A stretch of DNA of 64,000 nt from NCBI GenBank assembly GCA_905331475.1, contig CAJNYU010000018.1, positions 1 through 64,000 of the forward strand, written 5' to 3'. This document shows, piece by piece, positions 12,411-28,900 of the stretch. Position 1 is the stretch's first letter; each line of letters opens with the position of its first letter. The notes under the pieces are model-generated. The model saw nothing but the letters and a program-made list of their open reading frames with translations, was not told the DNA's origin and made no database searches. The translations under genes were made by a program, and so were the position numbers. The stretch comes from Rotaria socialis (Eukaryota; Rotifera; Eurotatoria; Philodinida; Philodinidae).

Positions 12411-13863
12411 TTATGAAAACATATTTCGAAGACAATCATTTAGAAAAAGATCATTCGGGTCAAATTCTTTTCGTTTTTGATGGAATAAATTCCACTGTGG
12501 ATAAAGTTTTGAGAAATCTTCATTCGTTAATGGATGTTCTTTGGCCCAATGCGGTCTTCCATTATGTTTATAACAAATAGATTCAAACGCTTTAAAATAA
12601 GTTTGATGTTCTAAATGATTTTTCCCGAATGGTCGATAAGCAACCGTATTTATCCAACATGTTTTACGTTTATAAGCCGGTGATAAATATGATAAATCTT
12701 CATCTTTACTAAAACGTATTTCAATTGGAAAATGAACATAATTATTTTGTTCCATTAATTTTTCTAATTGCAGGAGACATGAAACAGCTTGATCTAATGG
12801 TATTGCCCATTCATTTGCATATTGATAGAATAGGCAATCAAAATTAAATAATTTGTCACAACGATCAATTTTATGACAGGATCTTCCATCGAGTTTAAAA
12901 TAAATATTATTAATACATCGAATGAAACGAGGAAAATATAATGAAAATAAAAATAATACTTCCAAAAGATGATAACCTATAAGAAATAAAGCAAACAAAA
13001 TATATATATAACAAAAAACAAAAAAACACTACCGATTAATGAATATCGAAACCAAGAAATAAATTTTGAAAGAAATGAATTTTTATTATTAATTATTCTT
13101 GGCTGAACTCGATTTAAATGATAAGCAATACCAAAATTTGTATGAGGATACCACATATAACGAAAATGATCTGATGATGAATAATAAACAGGTAATGTGT
13201 TTAAAAATTTACGAAATTCTAATGGATGCTGATTTAATTCCAAATAAAAAAGACGAGATACTTGTAAACGAACACTTATGATTATTCCAAATGTACCTAA
13301 ACAACATGTTAAACAACGAAATAAATCTTCATCATCTTCTAAACGAAATTCTTTTAATTCTCCATCTAGTTTCATTAAAGTTATCGATCGAACATACGAT
13401 GATAATGTTCCATATTGAATTCCTAATTTAAGAAAAAAACACAAAATAAATCATTCTTTAAGGTTTTCAGTAATTTAATTATTGAAATAAAACCTGATCC
13501 ATGAGTGGCTGTAGAAATAGCACCAGCTATAGTCAATGTACTGACAGAACCTTGAACAGGTAATGAAAGATTGTACTGTGGAAGAATTTCATTGAGTGTA
13601 CTAAGAAGTACACCACTTTCACAATGAATTACAAGATTTTCTTTATCAATTTCAAGAATTCTATTAAAATTTTTCATTGATATTAAAACTTCATTGGACA
13701 TGGAAAGTGCAGATGGAGAATGCGCACAACCAATAATACGAATTTTCGATTTCGTCTTATTTATTTCTTTTAATGAAATTCGGAGAGAATCAATTGATGT
13801 TGGTTCAACATATAGAAGGGGACGACAACGAAATGTTTTGGCCCAATTCCAATATTCAACCAT
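12411..13863 (-). CDS. GULO: L-gulonolactone oxidase-like enzyme (ascorbate synthesis), three exons
   Basis: Exons 13863-13494, 13422-13033 and 12976-12411 give 441 aa, the usual length of animal L-gulono-1,4-lactone oxidase (440 aa). This flavoenzyme makes vitamin C from L-gulonolactone on ER membranes. The N-terminal FAD-binding domain shows WNWAKTF near the start and the conserved His48 in the GCAHSPS motif, the position of FAD attachment in the rat enzyme. The C-terminal ALO domain has YHLLEVLFLFSLYFP, a hydrophobic stretch also found in rat GULO. It also has WAIP, the FPIEIRF strand, RPFGK and the HWAK motif at about 396-399, ending DLFLNDCLRNMFS. Intron phases agree; the first donor is the less common GTTTTA. 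I see no disabling change. The start is the first Met of the conserved N-terminus. Fungal-type sugar-lactone oxidases are relatives but match less well. Confidence 0.93.
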
Positions 13864-14212
13864 TTTTTTTGCTGTTTTCGATTTTAAAACAACAGATTAC
13901 TTCATATCAAAGATTAGTTACATGAGAATATATCGATAGAATAAGGTGAAAATACATATCGTCGTTTTTTCTTCTTATCTTTTTTTATTTCATCTTATAA
14001 GTTGAGAAATCAGTTAATAATTGAACCAATCGATTCAAAATTTAAAGAATGATTAGAAAAATTTATTTCATAAAAAAGAAGTTTCTGTCTTTATTTCATT
14101 CGAAAACTCTTCATACAATCTTATGATATAAATAACAGTAAAACTCATCTCTATAGATGTCAGTGGCAATTGTTAATTATTTAAAAGAAGAAGAAAAAAA
14201 CCTTTATTATAT
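13864..14212. other. Intergenic, nothing recognised
   Basis: 349 bp between the GULO start and the 3' end of the next minus-strand gene. It presumably contains the GULO promoter and a poly(A) site for the gene upstream, but no specific element can be pointed to. Confidence 0.5.
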
Positions 14213-14923
14213 TTAACAAAAATCTTTATCTTTACATTTCACGCAAATATTCATTGAAAGACGTTTTAATCGTTGATCTAAATCTTCAAGAGTTGTATTT
14301 AATTTTAATGAATCTTCTCGACTTTCTAACAATTTTGACCACAGAGACAGATTGATTTCGGAACCTAAATTTTATTTAAAAAAAAAGAAGATTATTTTTA
14401 TTTATAAAATGATAATGAAAGAAAACGAAACTATTTGACTCATCATTTATTGACTTGTCTTCTTTCTAGAAAAATGTAAAGATATGGAAATAAACGCAAT
14501 TCACAGAATATTTAGAAAGAAAAAAAAAGACCACTAAGTATTCATGTGCTGGTATTGGAGGATGCTTTTGAGTTAATTCTATTAAACATTTATTAAAATA
14601 ACGTTGATATTTTCGACGACGATTTTTATGACGAACAACAATATTTGATTTCAATTCTTCAGCTTAAAAAAAAGAAAAAAGAAGTTCGATTTAATTCGAA
14701 TGAAATACTTTTTATTTGTACCATTATTATTGATATTAATTGATACAGTTTGTGTCGATGCTTGTGTTACATTAATTTTATTAAAAATAATTGGTATTCG
14801 TATATGAGCATGAGAATCTAATGACGGATAAGTTTTTCTAGCTTTTATTCTAGTTGAACTCAAACTACGAAGACGAGTTCTAAGAATATTCAGAAAACTT
14901 TCTTTTTTTCTTGGCCATTCCAT
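14213..14923 (-). CDS. Small four-exon gene, unrecognised
   Basis: Exons 14923-14722, 14662-14535, 14465-14432 and 14364-14213 join in consistent phases to 171 aa. Introns of 59, 69 and 67 nt, all GT-AG, are typical for this genome. The start MEWPRKKESFLNI is basic. The second exon is Lys/Arg rich (RHKNRRRKYQRYF). The last exon is a likely amphipathic or coiled-coil helix (LWSKLLESREDSLKLNTTLE) ending in a Cys pair, NICVKCKDKDFC. I do not recognise the family. The 34-nt third exon is the weakest part of the model; without it the phases do not join as well. No signal peptide or membrane segment is visible. Confidence 0.65.
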
Positions 14924-17798
14924 TATAGACTAATTAGTTAAATGCGCCGTTTTTCTGCTTAGGAATTTTTCTAAACAAAGCTTGTAGCTACGTAATTTTG
15001 TCAAAAGAACCATTTATATGAATAAATTTTCGATATATTATTCAAAATAATATCATCGAAAATTCACATAACTGGGATGCAACCAAAATCTCTACAGATT
15101 CAAATACAAATGGAAAACTATTGGCTATAATCACTATTGTGTTCTTTTCGAAAACATAAGAACTCGATTATATTGTGTAACAGGAGAAAAACTGATTCGT
15201 CAAAAGTAGTCAAAGAAAATAAAAATTTCAGCTCTTCTTGTTATAAATTGAAGAAAACAATAAAAGCATGAAGTTTTCATTCTATTAATGAATTACGAAT
15301 GTATTACAAGTTAAAATGAAGAGTATTCTCCATTTCAATGGATATTCACAATTAAGATTTGAACCAGTTTCCTATACAATGAGATAAGAGTAGGTACTCT
15401 TTCCCATCCCATCTCATAGAATCGAATCAAAAGATTTATGATTAAATATTCTTTTTTGACATTCTGATTGTGTTCGAGACTGATCTTCTTCACTTTGATG
15501 TTGTCAAATAATTCTAGTTTTCTAGATATTTTAACGCTTTTTCTCTCACGTAAAAAATATCCGATTTGAATCACAAGATTGTTTGTCAACGTTAGCGTCA
15601 AAATTTTCACAGCATTAACAAGCCACAAACATCAGAAACATCTATGATATTGTGTCCAAAATGAAACTAATTAAAATCTTATTTTATTTAAGAAACTGAA
15701 CTACAATTCAGGACTTTCTAGTTGCTTTTTAATATACTTTAAAAAGGTATACCAAATATTAAGCTCAAAAACAGAAGACTAACTGAAAATGTTTCCATAC
15801 ATAGATACTCTCAGGCTCATTGTTTAAGATAGTAACAATTCTATATACGTTGATATTTTGTGAATTAAATTTGTGATACATCATGCTGAGAAACAATATC
15901 AATTTCATACAATGAATCCTATTCAAAATATTTTTCCTTGCTATCCAAATTCTTCGAAAATATATATGATCTGTATGCAACAAATACGGCAAGAAAAAAA
16001 ACAAAGAAAGGTTTTCATAATTAATAAAATTGACGAGAACATAAAATATCCTGCTACTACTGATCGTACCCATACGCTTATCAGATTCTGTATTTCATCG
16101 AATACAGTCTTAATTTTTCATCAAAACAAACAGAATATGCAGTTCCACAAAACGTTCAAAAACCAAAATTTTGTTCCAACCCATCCTAGTTGGATTTATC
16201 ATTGTGGGGTTAAAATGTCAAACACGATAAAACTACTTTCCAGAGAGCATCCATAATTGTCTATCAAGTTCATTTATTTTGTGACTATTTTTCGTTATTT
16301 ATTAGATTGAAATGTAAAACTAAAGCTACTAAAAAAAGCAGCTAATAGAATTATATAGTAAAACAAAAAGGAGTTACATATTTAGAACGAACATCATATT
16401 ATTGAACATACATAGACGTATCAGCCAATTGATTGAACCACCACGAATACTACAACAGGCACACGAAGAGAAATTAGATTTTACGACGATTATTATCAAT
16501 ATTTGAGAATATTTGTTTGGCGAGTTTCTTTTTATTATATTTTCTGCCTTTTTCATTTCAAAATTTCTTTGGGCTAAGACAGCTTGAAAAAAGGTGCCAA
16601 AACCTTTTTGCCATTGGGGTGACGCATTGATTCGTATGTTTAATAATATATCAAGTAATTCAACATCTACACCAATGTAAATCTTTGTATTTTTAAGCTC
16701 TTTTCACCAGTATTAATCACAAGTTATCATAGATTTTTTTCTAATCAAAAGATGTTCTTAAAGTAATTTCTAGAGAATTCTTATACAAAGTTTCTTCTTC
16801 ACTGAAAGTCTAAAAATTTCGCCGAATAAATATCGTGAAGATGGAATATATGAAGCTTTAGGAATATTTTGCTCAAAACAAAAGAAAACTTCCATCATTT
16901 TTTTTTCGAACGAGTGAATGAAATGAATCGCTTATCCAAACATTCGTTGGTAGAAATGAGTGTATTTGTGTCTTTTAAAATTATAAAGTCAATTTTATAC
17001 TATTTTAATCAAATACAATCACTTGATTGATATAAGTATAATGTTTTTTTATAACAGAAATCGAGTTGCTTGATGAGAAACATATAAAATTAGATTATTT
17101 AACCTATGCCAGTCAAAACAAAATTCAAATAATCTCTATAGATAAAATTTTTAACTTTTCCATGCCCTAGTTCAAAATATGAGCATGAGATAATATAATC
17201 AGGTATTGATAAACAAAGATGACATCGATTGATTTCAGACAAAAAAACACTTTTATTTCGTTGCGTAATTTCCTAATAGAATTAATAACACAACTCTATG
17301 ATTTTTATCGTTCATGAAACGTAATATTATGCAATAGAATTGATTATATAAAAATTTAAAAAAGAAAATGCAACAAATCGAGGGTTTCATAAAAATTAAT
17401 AATACAAATGATAGAGATCATTTCATATTAGTTTGATTATGAAGTTAATCTTACGTTAGTTTGACGATCTTCTGATGTTTATTTTCTGTTTTATTTCATA
17501 TTGAAATCTGTTTGATAGAAAATATCAGATTATTTTTCTAATTTGATTTCTTGCAACATTTATAATGAAATTGAAATTGCAAAATAAAAAATAAACAATA
17601 GATAAAAGATAAAAGATAAAAGACAATAGATCAATTGAAGTTTCATCTTCAATTAAAGATTCAGAAAACTTTTTATATCTCTAACAGAAATTTTATTTAT
17701 TGTTCAACTAGAAAAAAGTTAAAAATGAATTGATTATGTTAAATCATTTCATCGCGTATAGAAACAAATAACGAATAGTTTATTAAACGAACACATTA
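14924..17798. other. Long intergenic stretch, no supported gene
   Basis: About 2.9 kb. Open frames at 15335-15628, 15765-16256 and 16374-16556 sit on both strands, overlap one another and show no domain or splice context, so I do not call them. A short GATAAAA run lies at about 17600-17625. I looked for a tRNA around the B-box-like word at about 15356-15365 and found no stems. Confidence 0.55.
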
Positions 17799-18715
17799 TT
17801 AAGCGTGATAGTTATCTACATATGTTGTTTCATTCCTTTCTGATCGTTGTTGTGACGTTTGAGAAGAATGCTTAGTTTCAATTTTATATCCTAACTCTTC
17901 TAAATCCTTAGTTACAACATTAAAAACAACTTGTACATAACCATGAGATTGTACTCGTGTCACTGAAAACAAAAGCGTTACTGCATAATTTAAAGAATCA
18001 ACGTTAATAATTCGATTTATTTTACTTTCTCGTCCAGCATTGAAAGCGATAACTTTTGGATCAACAAATTCTGGCCGGCGACCAAAAAACCAAGCTAAAA
18101 ATTGTTGAAATCGAGATGATGAACGTGGAACAAACAGCGGAATTCGAATACGATGTCTTTAAATAAAAAATAAGAAAAAATAAAATATAAAATTAAGAAA
18201 CTTACCGTCCTGGACTGATTGGTATATAAGTTGTACCATAACCTCGAACAACATCATTTCCAAAAGCATCTAAACCATAGCCACTAATAACTAATTGTGG
18301 CCCTAAAATAATACAAATCAAAATAATTTTTCTGTTAAAAAAATTTTTTTTCTGTAAATACAAACATCCAAAAGGATTTGTTGCTCGAAATGTAGCTTCT
18401 AATGGAAAATTAAAAACTATTTTTGATCCAAGTTGTACGCTTTTATGTGCAATTTGTGTTGTTCCTTCTTCAAGACCCTTAAAAACAGAATCTATGCTAT
18501 AATATTTATAAATCTATTAACATACAGAGCAAATTTTCCAATCTTTTCCAATAACATAAGAAAAACGAAGATAGAGATCATCGAAATCATTGACCTATTT
18601 CGAGTGCAAAGAAAATATTAAAATAAATTGTGTTAAAAGGAATTTTAACTCGTACCTCAGCATTTTCAATGGCTCCATTAACAAATACAAGAAAGCTCGT
18701 TGGTTTCGTATTCAT
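17799..18715 (-). CDS. B9D1: B9D1, transition-zone (MKS complex) B9-domain protein
   Basis: Six exons, 18715-18656, 18594-18526, 18477-18366, 18302-18206, 18156-18026 and 17962-17799, give 210 aa against 204 in human B9D1. The protein sits in the ciliary transition zone with B9D2, MKS1 and Tectonic proteins and gates membrane-protein entry into the cilium. The B9 domain spans most of the chain. Landmarks shared with human B9D1 are [82 protein letters not shown] and [14 protein letters not shown]. All phases join, with one codon (Met in REMTRV) split across the last intron. It is divergent from the DYRK gene with about 535 bp between starts. I saw no convincing X-box there. Confidence 0.96.
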
Positions 18716-19250
18716 TTTTCTTACAGATGAACAGTAAATTTATGAATGAATTACTCATTATGGTTGATCATCGTTATGAAACGACCTCCCTCAACAGAAC
18801 GATAATTTTCGATTTATTTTGTCGATTATTTGCGACATCTTTTTTTATGATTTTTCTGTTATTATTTAAATTACCATTTTGATGTCATGTCTACTAGTTT
18901 CATTGATAGCTTGTTCATTGCTTGAAATAATAGTTATTGTGTATATGTAACGGTATTTTTGTTCTATTTTTAATCAAATAAAAATGAACATATAAAATTG
19001 ATTGAAAAATAATAAAGATTCATGTTGCAAACGTAAATATTGAGGAAAGAAAAAAAAAACAAAGCAGAAATGAAACATTACTTAAAACAAACTTCGTTGA
19101 AGAAAAATGAAAAGAAAATAAAGTCAGTGAGGAAGAATTTTCGTGTCCAGCACATTTTTTTTCTTTTCGTTCCCAAGCATTAATGCCGATCAAGCCAATG
19201 ATCATGAGAATATTTTTTCTAAAACTTTAAAAGAAAATAAACAATCAAGT
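18716..19250. promoter_or_regulatory. Shared upstream region of B9D1 and DYRK
   Basis: The two genes point away from each other, so this 535-bp gap must hold both promoters. It is A+T rich with no clear motif. GTTGCA followed by CGTAAA at about 19025 is a poor X-box match (about 9 of 12) and is not called. The stretch 19131-19250 stays open in the DYRK frame but begins without ATG. Confidence 0.4.
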
Positions 19251-24478
<5,228 letters not shown>

Positions 24479-25922
24479 TCGATCGGTGGCTTAATTCAAT
24501 TCAAAAAGGAGAAGCGTTCTTTCATTTTTTTTTGTACAGAACACCGATTTATATCTTTTGTTATTCCATTTTTTTTCTTTCTTAATAATTTATCAAGATT
24601 TTTTTTCAATTTAATCATTGAACGTTGTTTTAGGCTAATTAACAGCGAAAAAAAAGAATTAGAAATTGATAATTTTCATTGAACATAATGAAATAACTTG
24701 GAGAAAAAAGACCGTTGTATGACATATCCGATCAGCATGCATTAAATTCTAAGTTACGAGAAAAATTCGAAATAGAATCAATTCGAATCAGGATTTCATT
24801 TTCTATTGAAGGTTCAGTATTTTTTTCTCTTGCTTAAAGCTATTTCATTGAAAACAAATAATTGACGGCGAACAAAAAGAATTGACCTTTGTGCAAAAAT
24901 CGAAGTGAAAAAATGTTAGTTCGTGTGTTTGATGCTTTTTTCGAATACATTGATGTCATTGAAGAAGGTCAAAAAGCACTCTGTCAGAACAATGACAATG
25001 TAATGCTCTTCCACAATGAATATAAAGATCTTGCTTTCATGTATTTACAGTCTCTCCTAGCTATCAAGAAGTATTGAAATTGAATTGAAAGTGTTACTTG
25101 TATTAAGAACAGTAGACAACTTGTTTATCTGTTTTGGATAAATTCTTTGAATGAGATTCTATCGCATGATGAATTTAAATCGCTAAAAGGTGAAAAAACC
25201 AAAGTTCGAAGGATTACTCTTCATTCGAGAAAAGCGAGAAAAAGTTGTCTTTTTTTAACGTTTGATATTTAATGTAACAGATTTCGATTATTTATAATCA
25301 GCTACAAATAAAAAAAGGAAAACGTTAGTTATTTTATAAAATCAGTATCATATACGGCACTCTTTCTACAAAAGGAGTTCTCGCAGATTTGATTGCAATT
25401 ATTTTCACCGAAATTAAACAAAATAAAAAATTCGATACATCGATCATCTTCTGTTTGTCCGTTGCAAACATTCGAAGTCGAAAAAGTAATGCATAGTTAG
25501 CAAGTATATGAGTGTCTGATTGAAGTTTATTCTTTTTGACTTTCGTTAGTAATTCATCAATGAACGAAAATTGCTGTTAGAATATGTTTTGCATAGACTT
25601 TCGGAACATAGCTAGTTCTGATTGCGATGTATTCATTTTTAGAAGACTAGAGAATATTCTTTCTTTTCTGCTTTCTTTATTCATATAAAAAGAAAAATGA
25701 AAAAAGTTCCTGCTAAATGAATGATGATCGTCTATGTATGATTGACAACTAGATATTCTCTATTTGCTTGTTATTGACAAGTAGAGAATATTGATCTTTC
25801 ATTAGAAATAAAATCAATATTTGAACAAAAAGAAAAAAAATTGATCATTTATTTAAAGAAGATACATTCTACTTCTCTGCTTTATTACTAAGCGAACTAT
25901 CAATAATTATATAGGATACGCG
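24479..25922. other. Intergenic between DYRK and the receptor gene
   Basis: About 1.4 kb. A 62-codon frame at 24889-25077 begins without ATG and has no domain, so it is left uncalled. At 25741-25795 an imperfect hairpin repeats the word AGATATTCTCTA in both orientations. Otherwise nothing is seen. Confidence 0.5.
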
Positions 25923-28900
25923 ATGGATATTAGTCATTGCACACAAACGAACAATTATTTTATTGTTGTAATTAACTTATGTTTACTGATCCAAGGTTCA
26001 GCTTTTTATTTAATTTTAGTACAAAAACAAATTTCAAATTTTCTTTCGTTAATATTTAGGTCAATTTTATTTACCACATGTGTGTTTCATGACGTTTGAT
26101 ACGGTATCGATAACGTCTGATCCATTGAATTCAAATGCAACGTACGTTGATTTTATTTTGTAACTTCTCTAAATTTCATATTCTTAGTATATTTATATGT
26201 CCATCATCATGTTATACAATGCAATATCTAGCTAATCAGCAAGAATATCCCTTATTTGGTAATGAGACATATTCAGGAGTAAGTTAACATATTCAAATGC
26301 TGTAAAAAAAAGTTAAAAATAAAATTTCTCAAGAATTCATTAATTTGTAAATCAGCTTTACACGATGGTCGTATCGCACCTTGGCAGCAAGACAACTCTA
26401 CATTAACAATAAGTAATAGATCATCTCAATCATCAACATTTATAAGTAGTCTTAGAAATGGGATTCTATCAGGTAAATTAATTGGCAATCCGTATTTCGT
26501 TTACCGATTTCTAAATCATCGAATAAATGGTAAGAATTTATTAAAATCTATTTAAAAAATAAAACAAAAATGTCCTTATCTAGAAACATCAATACCCGAT
26601 GTAGCTATAGAACATCGTGGATATATTTACTCTCAAAATCAATCATCAAGTATAACATGTAGAAGTAAATCAAATTTATATCCAATTCAATCGATTAATA
26701 TGGATCATGGATGTATATCATTTTTACTATTAGTAAAAGAACATCATTTTAGAAATAATTTCTTTTTAAGGGAAATATTGGAAAGAAAATCGTTTGAAAT
26801 ATTTTACAATTCCTCGAATTTACACCAGAAATCAATCTTTAAACTTTTGTTTGAACAATAACGGAACATTAATGTATTGGGCGAATTCAACGGAACAAGA
26901 AATCCTTCAAAGTAAAATTGTGTATCATCAATTATTCCTTTTAAGGAAAACAAATATCTTTATCTGTTTTAAAATAGGCATTCTTCTGACAACAATTCAT
27001 CAATTATTTCATTTTCAAAGAACCTCACTTAGTAATAATACATTAACTTTTTTTATTGGCTTAAAACAAATTAATCGAATTAAACGATGGGAATCGAATG
27101 TAAGATTTCTTTTAAAAATATTGCTCGATGTTTCTATTCTAAAATCATATTTTCTAAATGATTTCATCAATAAGATAAGACACAAAAGTAGCGAAGAAAA
27201 ACCACTTCAACTTTTCGATGCAGTATCGCTCTATAGTTCTTCCGTTTTAACTAAATTATTTTGTGTGACTACGCTACTATTACCAGGAAATGAAAGTGAA
27301 TTTTGGAATATTTTGTAATTGTAAATGTTTTTAATTTTAAAAAGTATGCAAAACTTTTATCTAATGAAATAAAACTAAGTTACAGACATACTTAATCAAA
27401 ATTGTTATTAAAAATATTCATAGAGATCAACCGATATGAATTCGAAAGAGAAAAATAAGAATTTCAATTTTTCTATGTAAAATTTCATCTTTATATAACA
27501 TGCGATTGTTGAACATCATTTGTATGATATATCCGTATTCTCATTTCTCATCGTATAAGTATCAAATATTTACATTTGTAAATTATGAGAGAATGTCCTT
27601 AATAAACTCGAATACTAGTTTTTTCATAAAAAAATTTCTTTAGGCTATTTCGTATAATGAATCATTGGGAATAAATTTAATAAACGACGAAGATTATTGT
27701 ACAATAATTCAATCTGATGGTTTTAATGCTCAATCAATAAGAATATTAGACCATAAATGTGATGATACAACTATTTATGGATATTCACTATGTCGTCTTT
27801 TACGTAAGTTCAAATTAAAATAAGAACTCATTCAATTTTTATTTTGTATTTTATTTAGCATCTGTAATAGATGATGGAAAGAATTTTATTTATCGTCTTG
27901 AGATGGATAATCAATCAAAGAATTTAACCGGTGTTATTGATTTTTGTTCGGAATTAGGTGGATATCCAATTTATGCAAATAATGCATATGAATGGCAATT
28001 GATTCAAGGTATATCGATTATATAAGAATACTTTCTAATAAAGTATCCGTCTTTTTCCTTATCAAATAACTTATTACTAGATAGAACGTCGAAATTTAAA
28101 ATAAATCCGTAAGATTTTAACTTGTGAACTCTTTCTGCTTGGTTTATATATAATACGACACTAGTGAATCAACATCAAATTTTATCGAGGCAGCGCTCAT
28201 AACATAATTTGAACTTGACAATAAAATAAATAAATAAATAGTTCAATTTCTATAATTCCGTTCGACATCTCACTTAGGTTATTTTAATTGATACTACATC
28301 GATAAGAATCATTCAAATAATACTCCTAACGAAATCCGGAAGACAACGTACAATACTATGTTTTGAACCTTAGCTAATTCACTTTTAAAGTGTTAGTTTT
28401 GTTAGAGAATTTGATCTTCAAATAAAACGAAAATGAAAAATTGATTTTTTCCTATTACTGAATTCTGAAAAATGAATACCTAACCATCAGAGACTTTAAT
28501 TACAGTGAAAACCTAATCTTCCACGCGACTCTATCATCAGTTTTACATCGTGTTGATGTAAATTCTCTAGTTAGACTATGATCATAAACTTGATAGAATG
28601 ATAATAACTTGAATAGAAATAAGTCAAAATTGAAATACATTCAAGTTTTTACTAGTATGATTTAGATGTAATTATATATGGGCAAAATATTACATTAAAA
28701 ATCAATTCTAATAACAGTAGATTCCACTGATTAGTAAAATAGTGAACAATGAAATTCAAATAAATCACTGCAAATCTCTTATGTAAAATTGCTGATTCAG
28801 GTTCTTGTTTAGTTTGAGGAGAAGATTTATTTTCATTGTTTTCTCTTATTCTTTACCTTTGTAGTTATATGACAGAATGAAAAAGAAAGTCTATCTTCTT

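Noticed and set aside
15350-15420. B-box-like GGTTCAAATC on the minus strand, suggesting a tRNA
   Set aside because: No T stem, anticodon stem or acceptor stem can be formed around it.
15335-16256. Overlapping frames on both strands
   Set aside because: They occupy the same DNA in opposite directions, have no recognisable domain and show no matching splice-joined neighbours.
19020-19040. X-box near the B9D1 start
   Set aside because: GTTGCA...CGTAAA matches only about nine of twelve positions, too weak to call.
24889-25077. 62-codon frame downstream of DYRK
   Set aside because: Begins without ATG and no domain is visible; probably chance in 3' flanking sequence.
26733-26820. Alternative receptor donor GTAAAA at 26733
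   Set aside because: Using it puts the lectin-domain exon out of frame and stops at once; the GTATAT donor at 26713 keeps the phase.
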